From: Clostridium sp. CAG:452 | GTDB taxonomy: Bacteria; Bacillota; Clostridia; TANB77; CAG-508 | DNA: 64,000 nt | NCBI GenBank assembly: GCA_000434035.1 | Contig: FR893524.1 | Location: 62,864 to 126,863, forward strand | Direction: 5' to 3' | Shown: positions 18,638 to 26,955 of the stretch, piece after piece | Position numbering within the stretch: position 1 is the first letter of the stretch | Layout: each line of letters begins with the position of its first letter | The notes under the pieces: model-generated | The model's input: only the letters and a program-made list of their open reading frames with translations | Database searches by the model: none | Told to the model about the DNA's origin: nothing | Position numbers and translations under genes: made by a program

Positions 18638-19255
18638 ATGATAGGAGTATATATAGGAGTTGCAATAGTTGCGTATTTTTTAGGAAGCATAAGCTTTTCA
18701 GTAATTTTCAGTAGAAAGTTTGCAGGATTTGATGTAAGAGAAAAAGGAAGTAAAAACGCAGGTTCAACAAATGTTTTAAGAACAGTAGGAAAAAAAGCAG
18801 CTGCATTAACATTAGTATGTGATGTGCTAAAAGGAGTAATGGCAATAGTTGTAGCAATACTTGCAGGACGTATATGGACAGAAGTTGATGAAACATTATT
18901 AGAATATATAGCAGGATTTTTTGCAATACTAGGACACACATTCCCAATATTCTTTGAATTTAGAGGAGGAAAAGGAGTTGCAACAGCACTTGGAGTTTTA
19001 ATAACTTTAAATTGGAAGATTGGTCTAATATGTTTAATTTTTGCAGTTATAATAATTGCATTTACAAAAATGGTATCAGTAGGTTCAATATTAGCAGCAG
19101 TACTATATCCTATACTTACAATATTTATGGGAGATGTTAAATTTCTACCTGTAATGATTAGTATATTAATAGCATTGTTGGTAATATTCAATCATAGAGA
19201 AAATCTAAAAAGAATAAAAAATGGAACAGAAAACAAAATTAGTTTTAAAAAATAG
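18638..19255 (+). CDS. plsY: Glycerol-3-phosphate acyltransferase
   Basis: 205 residues with about five membrane helices. Conserved cytoplasmic loops: KGSKNAGSTNVLRT (about 33-46) and FRGGKGVATALG (about 107-118). It uses acyl-phosphate to acylate sn-glycerol-3-phosphate, the first step in phospholipid synthesis. The downstream gpsA makes that glycerol-3-phosphate, so the pair is functionally linked. Confidence 0.96.
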   Translation: MIGVYIGVAIVAYFLGSISFSVIFSRKFAGFDVREKGSKNAGSTNVLRTVGKKAAALTLVCDVLKGVMAIVVAILAGRIWTEVDETLLEYIAGFFAILGHTFPIFFEFRGGKGVATALGVLITLNWKIGLICLIFAVIIIAFTKMVSVGSILAAVLYPILTIFMGDVKFLPVMISILIALLVIFNHRENLKRIKNGTENKISFKK

Positions 19256-19284
19256 GGAAAAAGGGGACAGTCCCCTTTTTCCCT
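19254..19284. repeat. Perfect palindrome between plsY and gpsA
   Basis: 14-bp arms AGGGAAAAAGGGGA/TCCCCTTTTTCCCT with a CAG loop, overlapping the plsY stop. Its core GGGGACAGTCCCC matches motifs in the family B repeats. It may attenuate transcription or shield mRNA ends. Confidence 0.75.
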
Positions 19285-19304
19285 AAAATTAAAGGAGTAA
19301 ACAA

Positions 19305-20292
19305 ATGAAAAACATAGCGATAATAGGCAGTGGAAGCTGGGGAACAGCCCTAGCAATACATTTAGCAAAAATGGGTAACAATATAAAAATGTGGGCATAT
19401 CTACAAGAAGAAGCAGACTTAATAAACAATACAAGAAAATGTAAGTTCTTACCACAAGCATACATACCAAGTAATATAATTTGTACAACAGATTTAGAAA
19501 AAGCAATAGATGGTTCAGAAATGATTTTAATAGTAACACCATCTAAAGCGGTAAGAGAAACAATAAAAAAATTCAAAAAATATGTAACAAATCAGGAAAT
19601 AATAATATGTTCAAAAGGATTTGAAAAAGAAACACTATACACATTAAATGAAGTGGTAGAAGAAGAACTACCAAATTCTAAAATTGGTGGACTTTCGGGA
19701 CCAAGCCATGCAGAAGAAGTATCAATGGGAATACCAACAGCATTGGTAATAGCTTCAAAGCATAAAGATTTATTAAAAGATGTACAAGAAACATTTATGA
19801 ATGAAGTTCTAAGAATATATACATCAGATGATGTAAAAGGTGCAGAATTAGGAGGAGCATTAAAAAATATTCTTGCTTTTTGTGCAGGAATTGTTATTGG
19901 ACAAAAATTAGGAGATAACACATTTGCAGCACTCCTAACAAGGGGACTATCTGAAATGTCTAAATTAAATACAAAAATGGGAGGAAAAACACAAACAATA
20001 TATGGATTAACAGGCTTGCGGAGATTTGATTGTAACGTGTTTAAGTGAACATAGTAGAAACAGAAAAGCCGGAATAATAATTGGAGAGGGCGGAACAGTA
20101 AAAGAAGCAAGAGAAAAAATAGGAATGACAATAGAAGCAATAGATAATATAGAAACAGCTTATGAACTTTCAAAAAAATATAATGTAGAAATGCCAATAG
20201 TAGATAGTGTTTATAATATATTATTTAATAAATTAACGCCAGAAGAGGCAGTATTTAAATTAATGACAAGAGAAGCAAAACAAGAAGATTAG
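19305..20292 (+). CDS. gpsA: Glycerol-3-phosphate dehydrogenase [NAD(P)+], read through one CGGA site
   Basis: It reduces dihydroxyacetone phosphate to sn-glycerol-3-phosphate for PlsY. The first frame has the Rossmann motif GSGSWGTALAIHLAK (about 7-21), SGPSHAEEV and the catalytic-Lys region GGALKNILAFCAGI, then reaches YGLTGL followed by CGG at 20019. In zero frame it stops at 20048. Skipping the C gives GLGDLIVTCLSEHSRNR, the family's conserved substrate-binding stretch, and an intact C-terminus to 20292. The joined product is 328 residues, standard length. The second frame is therefore not a separate gene. Confidence 0.94.
20019..20022 (+). other. CGGA +1 frameshift site in gpsA (Gly239)
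   Basis: Context TTG-CGGA-GAT, giving GLGDLIVT. The zero frame stops nine codons later. Confidence 0.93.
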
Positions 20293-20353
20293 AATATTAT
20301 ATAAAAATATGGTAAAAATATTAATATTGTAAAATTTTAAAGGAGGAGTAAAA

Positions 20354-20818
20354 ATGGGATTTTTTAATGATATAGGTAAAAAAACATCAGAAGCAACAAG
20401 TAAAATAGCAAAAGAGACAAAACTAAAGATGAAAATTAATGAAAACAAAGGTAAGATAAAAGAGTTATATGAAGAAATAGGAAAGAAAGTTTACGAAAAG
20501 CATGTGAGAGAAGAAAATGTAATTATAAAAGAAGAACTTGCAGAAGAATGTGCCAAATTAGATGGATTATGCAAAGAAATCGAAGAGGCAAGAAAAGAAA
20601 TATTAACATTAAATCAAAAGAAAGTATGTTCAAAATGTTATGCAGAAATAGAGAAAGAAGCACAATTTTGTCCTAAGTGTGGAGAAAGACAAACAGAAGA
20701 AAAAACAGTGTTAGAAAAAGCTGAGGAAAAGTTAGAAGAAGCTGAAATAAAGCCGGAAAAAGAAGCAGAAGCAAAAGAAGTGAAGGAAGAATTAGAAGAA
20801 AAAAATAATAATGAGTAA
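20354..20818 (+). CDS. Zinc-ribbon coiled-coil protein
   Basis: 154 residues. The N-terminal half is helical and charged (MGFFNDIGKKTSEATSKIAK, then IKELYEEIGKKVYEKHV). One zinc ribbon CSKCYAEI ... CPKCGERQ lies near 95-116. The tail is a Glu/Lys-rich, probably disordered or coiled segment. This layout is common in Firmicutes and has no defined function. AAGGAGGAG precedes the start. Confidence 0.7.
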   Translation: MGFFNDIGKKTSEATSKIAKETKLKMKINENKGKIKELYEEIGKKVYEKHVREENVIIKEELAEECAKLDGLCKEIEEARKEILTLNQKKVCSKCYAEIEKEAQFCPKCGERQTEEKTVLEKAEEKLEEAEIKPEKEAEAKEVKEELEEKNNNE

Positions 20819-21097
20819 TTAATAAGGATACCTTTCAAAAAGGTATCTTATTATTTGGTCTGCATTATGTTCTGTGACATTTAAAAAGAAACCTTTATCT
20901 AAACTAATCCACATATTAATTTTATATTTTTCATTATTATCAATAAAAACACCTATAATATCAGCAATCTCTATAGGATTTTCAAACTCTTTTTTCCATT
21001 CTAGAAGATTATTATCAACATTAATATTATTAAAACTTTTTAAAAAATTAGCAATTTCTTGATTTGTTTGACTATATAAACTAACAATTGTATTCAA
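20819..21097 (-). CDS. Conserved hypothetical protein
   Basis: 92 residues, MNTIVSLYSQTNQEIANFL onward, with a mixed alpha/beta pattern and a tail DQIIRYLFERYPY. No motif that I can tie to a function. It is convergent with the zinc-ribbon gene with no spacer. An AAGGAG-like site lies upstream on the minus strand. Confidence 0.6.
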   Translation of the reverse strand: MNTIVSLYSQTNQEIANFLKSFNNINVDNNLLEWKKEFENPIEIADIIGVFIDNNEKYKINMWISLDKGFFLNVTEHNADQIIRYLFERYPY

Positions 21098-21194
21098 TTT
21101 AAAGACTCCTTAAAAATTTATCTAAAATTAGTTTTACCAAAGTTATAAAAGAATAATCACAAAAATATTGGAAATAATATGCTTGGTGATATAT

Positions 21195-22094
21195 GTGAAA
21201 AAAGTTAAAAGTATTTTTGCTCTGTTTACAATAATATGCATAGTGACAATGACAGGGTGTGCGAAAAAAGATGATAAAAAAGATTTAAAAGAAAAAGTTA
21301 GTGAGGAACTAGATTACTTGGATACACACATAATTAGTATAGCCAATAGTTTAAACAATATTAGTCTTGAAAATTATACAATTACTTCTCAAAGAGTTGA
21401 AGTAGAAGAAAAATCGAAAAAATCATCAAGTGGAAATTCTGGAGGGAAACAAGAAACGGGAACAGGACAAAGTGGACAAGGTAGTTCCGAAAAATCTCAA
21501 GATAATCAAAATTCACAAAAAAATAATAATATAAATACAACAAAAATGGAAACCAATTCAGTGCTAGATGCTATAAAAAGTGATATTGATTGGAATTCTA
21601 TAAAATATGATATAGAAAACTTAAATCAATCATGGAGTGTAATATTACTAGATTTATATAGCTTAAATGTTAGTAATGATGATATTATTGCATTTAGCAA
21701 AGAGTTGGATAATTGTATAATAAGTATTAAAAATGAGAACAAAATTGATTCATTAAATAATATAGTTAAATTATATTCATATATACCAATTTACGAAAGA
21801 GCAATATCAGCAGAAAATAGTATTCAGAATATAAAACAAACAAAATCATTTTTAGTAAATGCATATTTATTTGTTGAACAAGGAAATTGGAATGATGTTC
21901 AAACAAATATAAGTGAATGTGAAAAATCATTTAAAAACGTTGTAAATGACATAGAATTTGCGAAAAAGAATGAATACAAAGTTAATAAAACCTATGTTTT
22001 AGTAAAAGAATTACAAAATTCTTTAAATTTACAGGACAAAGAAGTATTTTATATGAAGTATAAAAATTTGCTGGAAAGCATAAATACATTGTAA
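21195..22094 (+). CDS. Putative lipoprotein, helical
   Basis: A GTG start at 21195 gives KKVKSIFALFTIICIVTMTGC, a typical type II signal peptide with lipobox TMTGC; an upstream ATG at 21168 is less likely. About 299 residues. After the lipid-attached Cys there is a charged segment, a Ser/Gly/Gln-rich linker (about 80-120) and helical regions without recognisable motifs. Probably anchored outside the membrane; function unknown. The rnpB promoter starts just after its stop. Confidence 0.6.
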   Translation: MKKVKSIFALFTIICIVTMTGCAKKDDKKDLKEKVSEELDYLDTHIISIANSLNNISLENYTITSQRVEVEEKSKKSSSGNSGGKQETGTGQSGQGSSEKSQDNQNSQKNNNINTTKMETNSVLDAIKSDIDWNSIKYDIENLNQSWSVILLDLYSLNVSNDDIIAFSKELDNCIISIKNENKIDSLNNIVKLYSYIPIYERAISAENSIQNIKQTKSFLVNAYLFVEQGNWNDVQTNISECEKSFKNVVNDIEFAKKNEYKVNKTYVLVKELQNSLNLQDKEVFYMKYKNLLESINTL

Positions 22095-22097
22095 ATG

Positions 22098-22126
22098 TTG
22101 ACTTTAAGTAGAAAACAGGTTAAAAT
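22098..22126 (+). promoter_or_regulatory. Promoter of rnpB
   Basis: TTGACT, a 17-bp spacer and TAAAAT. The predicted start coincides with the first paired base of the RNA. Confidence 0.8.
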
Positions 22127-22133
22127 AATAAAT

Positions 22134-22480
22134 AGAGTAAATTGAACAGTCGCGTGTAGATGCCGCAAGGCCCTATATGAGGAAAGTCCGGGCTCCATAG
22201 AGCAATAATGCTGGATAACGTCCAGTGAGGGTGACCTTAAGGAAAGTGCAACAGAAAATAACCGCCGTTTTAAACGGCAAGGGTGAAAAGGTGAGGTAAG
22301 AGCTTACCGCAAATATGGTGACATATTTGGTCAATGCAAACCCCATTTGGAGCAACACCTAAATACAAGAAGGTTAAGACTGCTCGTCGTCTTCTTAAAT
22401 TGGTGGCTTGAAATATATAGTAATATATATTCTAGATAAATGACTGTTTTTAACAGAACCCGGCTTATAGATTTACTCTA
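22134..22480 (+). ncRNA. rnpB: RNase P RNA
   Basis: The catalytic RNA of RNase P, which matures tRNA 5' ends. Universal segments are present: GAGGAAAGTCCGGGCTCC near the 5' end, GGGTGAAAAGGTGAGGTAAGAGCTTACCGC in the middle (read as two adjacent blocks) and ACAGAACCCGGCTTATAG near the 3' end. The ends pair through AGAGTAAAT/ATTTACTCT. Length is about 347 nt. Confidence 0.96.
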
Positions 22481-22484
22481 AAAA

Positions 22485-22520
22485 GCTATTACTAGTTTAA
22501 AAGTAATAGCAATTTTTTTT
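22485..22520 (+). terminator. Terminator of rnpB
   Basis: GCTATTACT/AGTAATAGC stem with an 8-base loop, followed by AATTTTTTTT. Confidence 0.9.
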
Positions 22521-22591
22521 TAGAAAAGTATGGAAAAATTATAAAATTTATGTTAAAATATTATGTAGATTTGTATTTTTTGGAGGGAAAT

Positions 22592-23989
22592 ATGGAAAGT
22601 ACTAATATAAACGAAAAAATAGAAGAGATAAAGAGTAAGAAATATGATGAAGAAGCTATTAAAGAAGCTTTAAAAAGGACTCAAAGGTATTTAAAAGAAT
22701 TAGCTGGGGATTATAGAAATGAAGGATTAAGTATAGAAGAAATTAGAGAAGAAGCTTTAAAGGAATTGGAAAAAGGCCTTTCTTCAGTACCTAATAACGG
22801 ATTTAAAGTTTATGACCTTGCAACAAAATATAGAACAGTAAAAGAATTGCTGAAAATGGAAAAACGTGATACTTCAAAACTTTATAAATTATTAAATCAA
22901 GCAAGAGAATTAGAAGGAGAAAATCCTAGAGAAGAATTACATACATCATTAAATATGGAGAAAGTGAAGTTAAGTTTATTAAGAAATGTTATTAGAACAT
23001 GTAGGGTGACAGATAATAATAATATATTAACTGCTTTGCATAACGGAAAAAAACAAACAGAAAAGGCAATAAAAGATGAACAAAAAGCAGCACTAGAGGC
23101 AGTTTTTAGTGTATTAGAAACTTATGGGATAACTGATGAATATATAAATAAAGCTAATTCAGTACTACAAGAAGAAAATGTTAAGAGTTTATCTTTTGCT
23201 AAAAAAATTGGATTAGCAGATGATTTTTGTAGAGATACAGACGAAATTGGATTGTATGATGTACTAGATGAAAGATTTTTAAAAACAATAACTGTAGAAG
23301 ATGTAAATTTATTTAGTGCTTTTTGGCAAAGTAAGTTATTTCAAAACATGCAAGAAGTTTATACAGGATTAGATATAATAGATAATTTAGGGTTATGGCA
23401 GGAAGTTATTGATGGAAATGAAAAAGATATAGATAATATGAGTATGGAAAGATTAACTCCAGCAATACAAAGAGCTAGATTAATTTTACTAATAAGAGAT
23501 GTAACAAAAAAAGGAGAAGAAATACCAGAAGAACTACAAAGTGAATATGCTAAATTTTTGCAAGAAGAAGGATTACCAGAAGGAGATTTGGTGGAAGAAA
23601 TAAACAAAACAAGAAGAGAAATAAATGCTTTAGGAGGAATGTTAACAAATATAATTGCAATGCAGAGCACAATTATTCAAGATTTAAAATCAGGTAATAT
23701 AAGAACAAAAAAATGGGGAAAAATTGCTGAGAATGATGATTCTATTCTATTAGGAATAAACAATCCTAATTTTGTGGGACCAACAACAATGCAATTAGAT
23801 AAAAAAGTATTAGAAGATTGGTTATCTAAAATTGGTGATAGAAAAATACCAATATATAAAGGCGAGATTGATCCTAAATACTCAAATGTTTCGAATGTAT
23901 ATACACTAGCAGTACCAGCAGTTAATAAACGAATAAAAGAAGAAAGAGAAGGCGAAGGGAAAAAACCTGTATTAGATTATTTAAGATAA
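22592..23989 (+). CDS. Hypothetical helical protein
   Basis: About 465 residues from the ATG at 22592, chosen because GGAGGG lies just upstream; an in-frame codon at 22550 lacks a site. The sequence is strongly helical and charged throughout, starting MESTNINEKIEEIKSKKYDE. It has no transmembrane segment and no motif that I recognise. The last residues overlap the end of the convergent pseudouridine synthase gene by 9 bases. Confidence 0.6.
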   Translation: MESTNINEKIEEIKSKKYDEEAIKEALKRTQRYLKELAGDYRNEGLSIEEIREEALKELEKGLSSVPNNGFKVYDLATKYRTVKELLKMEKRDTSKLYKLLNQARELEGENPREELHTSLNMEKVKLSLLRNVIRTCRVTDNNNILTALHNGKKQTEKAIKDEQKAALEAVFSVLETYGITDEYINKANSVLQEENVKSLSFAKKIGLADDFCRDTDEIGLYDVLDERFLKTITVEDVNLFSAFWQSKLFQNMQEVYTGLDIIDNLGLWQEVIDGNEKDIDNMSMERLTPAIQRARLILLIRDVTKKGEEIPEELQSEYAKFLQEEGLPEGDLVEEINKTRREINALGGMLTNIIAMQSTIIQDLKSGNIRTKKWGKIAENDDSILLGINNPNFVGPTTMQLDKKVLEDWLSKIGDRKIPIYKGEIDPKYSNVSNVYTLAVPAVNKRIKEEREGEGKKPVLDYLR

Positions 23990-24865
23990 ATTAATTAAAG
24001 ATTGCATATCAAGAGGAATTGGAGCTTCGAGCTTCAATTCTTTTTTGGTAATAGGGTGAACAAAGGACAACTTTCTACAATGTAAAGCTTGCCTATTTAT
24101 TAAATCAGAAGAGGTTCCATATAGTGTATCACCTAAAATAGGATGGCAAATATATTTGGAATGAACTCTAATTTGATGGGTCCTGCCAGTTTTTAAAATG
24201 AATTTTACTAAACAAAAATTAGGGTAATTTTTTATTAACTCATAATAAGTAAGAGCATAATCGCCATTGGGATTTATGCATCTTTCTATTATGCTATTTT
24301 CTTTCCTAGCAATAGGTGCTTCTATTTTACCAGAAATATTTTCAAGATTACCACAAAGCAAAGCTATATATTCCTTATAAAATGTATTATTTTGCATTTG
24401 CTTTACCAAGCACTCTTGAATATATTCATTCTTAGCAAAAATAACTAAACCAGAAGTATCTTTATCTAACCTGTTTACTGGTCTTATTTTTTTATTCAAA
24501 CCTATAGATTCAAAATAATATTTAACGCCATTTGCCAAGCTATTCTCATAATGCAAAATAGAAGGATGTACAGCGATATTAGGAGCTTTATTTATAACTA
24601 ATAAAGAGTCATCTTCATAAATGATGTTTAGATCCATTTTAGTAGGGATTATATTGTCAGAAGATTCCTCACAATTTAAATCGCAAGAAATGACATCATT
24701 AATAGAGAGCATTTTATCCAAATATGTTTCATTTCCATTTAGCAAAATACATTTATTCTTCTTTAATTTTGTAATTAATCTATTTGACATATTAAATTCT
24801 ATTTTTAAAACTTGCCTAACTGTTTTATACAAAGACAAATTTTTAACAACATATTCTAAAATCAT
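23981..24865 (-). CDS. RluA-family pseudouridine synthase
   Basis: 294 residues. An N-terminal S4-like domain (about 15-65) precedes the catalytic domain with RPVNRLDKDTSGLVIFAK, whose Asp is the active-site nucleophile. Later KFILKTGRTHQIRVHSKY and HPILGDTLYG are present, all standard RluA/RluD elements. It isomerises uridine in rRNA (or tRNA); the exact target cannot be told from sequence. No in-frame CGG. Confidence 0.93.
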   Translation of the reverse strand: MILEYVVKNLSLYKTVRQVLKIEFNMSNRLITKLKKNKCILLNGNETYLDKMLSINDVISCDLNCEESSDNIIPTKMDLNIIYEDDSLLVINKAPNIAVHPSILHYENSLANGVKYYFESIGLNKKIRPVNRLDKDTSGLVIFAKNEYIQECLVKQMQNNTFYKEYIALLCGNLENISGKIEAPIARKENSIIERCINPNGDYALTYYELIKNYPNFCLVKFILKTGRTHQIRVHSKYICHPILGDTLYGTSSDLINRQALHCRKLSFVHPITKKELKLEAPIPLDMQSLINLS

Positions 24866-24978
24866 ATAAAAACCTCAAAGCAATTATATAATTTATAAAT
24901 AGCAAAAGCAATAAGGAAAAATCCAATCTGTCACAAAATCCTAAAATAAAAATATAATACATATATAGAGGTGAGAAA

Positions 24979-25428
24979 ATGGCATTTTCTGATAGAGAGT
25001 TAATTGCAAGACTTGTTCAATGCGAAGCAGGAGGAGAAGGCGAAAATCGGAATGAAAGCAGTTGCAACAGTAATTATGAATAGGGTAAATAGCAGTACAC
25101 GGAGAATATGCGCATATTTCTCAAGGAGGAAGTATACGAAACATAGTTTTTCAAACAGGCCAATTTGACTGTGCAACAGAAACATTAGGAAATCAATATA
25201 ATTCACAAAACATATATAATATGGTTCCAACAGATGAACACTATAATGTAGCCGATTGGGCGATTGCAGGAAATAAAATAAACGAAATAGGAGAATGCTT
25301 GTGGTACATGAATCCATACAATCCGAGTTGCCCCAACACATTTCCATACAACGGTTCACGGCACATTTCATACAAGAATAAATGAACATTGCTTTTATAG
25401 GCCAACACCTCTATATGATCAAACTTAA
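24979..25428 (+). CDS. CwlJ/SleB-type cell wall hydrolase, read through three CGGN sites
   Basis: This probably degrades spore cortex at germination. No single frame is long, but joining frames at 25048, 25100 and 25359 (each time skipping the C of CGG) gives a 148-residue protein. It starts MAFSDRELIARLVQCEAGGE and continues GENGMKAVATVIMNRVNS, STGEYAHISQGGSIRNIVF, ADWAIAG, GECLWYMNPYNPSC and NGSGTFHTRINEHCFYRPT. This is the Hydrolase_2 (SleB/CwlJ) catalytic domain, with Glu17 of CEAGGE as probable catalytic residue. It lacks a signal peptide, like CwlJ. gerQ follows after 15 bases, the classical CwlJ partner. Three shifts in 148 codons is the densest use in the window. Confidence 0.92.
25048..25051 (+). 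other. CGGA +1 frameshift site 1 in the cwlJ-like gene (Gly24)
   Basis: Context AAT-CGGA-ATG, giving GENGMKAVA. The zero frame stops about ten codons later. Confidence 0.92.
25100..25103 (+). other. CGGA +1 frameshift site 2 in the cwlJ-like gene (Gly41)
   Basis: Context ACA-CGGA-GAA in the frame set by site 1, giving NSSTGEYAHIS. Confidence 0.92.
25359..25362 (+). other. CGGC +1 frameshift site 3 in the cwlJ-like gene (Gly127)
   Basis: Context TCA-CGGC-ACA, giving YNGSGTFHTRINEHCFY. The only CGGC among the 17 sites. Confidence 0.91.
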
Positions 25429-25443
25429 AATCAGGAGGATAGA

Positions 25444-25762
25444 ATGTATTATAATAATTATAATTTTCCAGAATATAGAGCAATGGAAATAGATAACCAA
25501 AGAGCACCAGAAACAGTAACAAATGCTTTATATACGCCAGCTTTTTTAAGACAGCATATTGGTAAACTTGTTAGAGTAGAATTCCTTATTGGAACTACTT
25601 ATTTAGAAGATAGAACACGGAATATTAGTAGAGGTTGGAGCAAGCTATATTGTACTTCGTTCAATACAAGATGCAAATTTATTGTATTGTGACATATATT
25701 CTATAAAATTTGTAACAATATCAGAAAATCCATTTATAAATAACCCGGATTTTCAGGTGTAA
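25444..25762 (+). CDS. gerQ: Spore coat protein GerQ, read through one CGGA site
   Basis: GerQ is a coat protein needed for CwlJ localisation in Bacillus. The first frame ends in LRQHIGKLVRVEFLIGTTYLE then DRT, followed by CGG at 25618. Skipping the C gives GILVEVGASYIVLRSIQD and CDIYSIKFVTI, ending at 25762 (105 residues). The beta-rich core matches GerQ (small KOW-like fold with G(K)L.. and ..YIVLR). An AGGAGG site lies 6 bases before the ATG. It forms a germination operon with the preceding hydrolase. Without the shift the core beta strands are lost. Confidence 0.88.
25618..25621 (+). other. CGGA +1 frameshift site in gerQ (Gly59)
   Basis: Context ACA-CGGA-ATA, giving DRTGILVEVGASY. The zero frame continues 24 more codons to a stop at 25690-25692. 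Confidence 0.9.
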
Positions 25763-25796
25763 CAATGAAATAAATATACAAAATTATAAAAAAATC

Positions 25797-25825
25797 TTGT
25801 ACTTTTCATAATTTCTTTATATAAT
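25797..25825 (+). promoter_or_regulatory. Promoter of pta
   Basis: TTGTAC, a 17-bp spacer and TATAAT, then AAGGAGG before the ATG. Confidence 0.7.
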
Positions 25826-25858
25826 ATTTAAGTATGCTAAGAACAAGGAGGAATATAA

Positions 25859-26857
25859 ATGGCTTTTTTAGATGATATAATAAAAAGAGCAAAAGAAGAA
25901 AGAAAAACTATAGTATTACCAGAAGCAACAGATTTAAGAACTTTAAAAGCAGTAGATTTAATTTCAAAAGAAGATTTTTGTAATGTTGTATTGATAGGTA
26001 ATAAAGAAGAAGTTTTAAAAATAGCAGAAGAACATAGCTTTGACGTTTCAAAGGCACAAATAATAGAACCAAGTTTGTCAGAAGACTATAAAGAATTTGT
26101 AGAGGCTTTTTATGAATTAAGAAAACACAAGGGTATGACAATGGAAAAATCTGAAGAACTAATGAAAGAACCTGTATTTTTTGGAATGATGATGATAAAA
26201 AAAGAAAAAGCTGATGGATTAGTTTCAGGAGCAGCACATTCAACAGCAGATACATTAAGACCAGCATTACAAATTTTAAAAACAGCACCAGGGACAAAGT
26301 TAGTTTCTACATTTTCTGTAATGGTCGTTCCTAATTGCGAATATGGAGAAAATGGAGTATTTGTTTTTGCAGACTGTGGATTAAACCAAAATCCAAATTC
26401 AGAAGAATTATCAGAGATAGCAATATCTACAGCAAATAGTTTTAAACAAATATTAGGAAAAGAACCAAAGGTAGCAATGCTTTCTTATTCTACAAAAGGT
26501 AGTGCAAAAGCAGAAGAAGTAGATAAAGTAAGAATAGCAACAGAACTTGCAAAAGAAAAAGCACCGGATTTAGCAATTGATGGAGAAATGCAATTTGATG
26601 CAGCAATAATTCCAGAAATAGCAAAATCAAAAGCTCCAGGAAGCAATGTAGCAGGACAAGCAAATACATTGGTATTTCCAGAATTAGAAGCTGGAAATAT
26701 AGGATACAAATTAGTAGAAAGATTAGCAAAAGCTGAAGCTTATGGACCAATATGCCAAGGTATGGCAAAACCAGTAAATGATTTATCAAGAGGTTGCAAA
26801 GCAGAAGATATTGTTGGGGTTGTTGCTATAACGTGTGTTCAAGCTCAACAGAACTAA
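25859..26857 (+). CDS. pta: Phosphate acetyltransferase
   Basis: 332 residues, the short Firmicute form without the N-terminal regulatory domain. Signatures: TIVLPEATDLRTLKA, DGLVSGAAHSTADTLRPAL, KLVSTFSVMV, PGSNVAGQANTLVFP and YGPICQGMAKPVNDLSRGC. It converts acetyl-CoA to acetyl phosphate. ackA follows and completes substrate-level ATP formation during acetate fermentation. No in-frame CGG. Confidence 0.97.
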   Translation: MAFLDDIIKRAKEERKTIVLPEATDLRTLKAVDLISKEDFCNVVLIGNKEEVLKIAEEHSFDVSKAQIIEPSLSEDYKEFVEAFYELRKHKGMTMEKSEELMKEPVFFGMMMIKKEKADGLVSGAAHSTADTLRPALQILKTAPGTKLVSTFSVMVVPNCEYGENGVFVFADCGLNQNPNSEELSEIAISTANSFKQILGKEPKVAMLSYSTKGSAKAEEVDKVRIATELAKEKAPDLAIDGEMQFDAAIIPEIAKSKAPGSNVAGQANTLVFPELEAGNIGYKLVERLAKAEAYGPICQGMAKPVNDLSRGCKAEDIVGVVAITCVQAQQN

Positions 26858-26879
26858 AACAAATGAAATGATTTGTTTT
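26856..26879. repeat. Intercistronic hairpin between pta and ackA
   Basis: AAAACAAAT/ATTTGTTTT, 9-bp arms with a 6-base loop, starting on the pta stop. It may set the relative stability of the two messages. Confidence 0.5.
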
Positions 26880-26955
26880 GAATAAAACTATAATTATGAA
26901 TGTAGGGGAAGACCATGAGTCTGCCCACAATAGAATAAAAGGAGAGAAATATATA

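Noticed and set aside
25741..25762. Another CGG shift near the gerQ end (AACCCGGAT)
   Set aside because: In the restored frame this reads AAC CCG GAT, so CGG is out of frame and gerQ ends normally at 25762.
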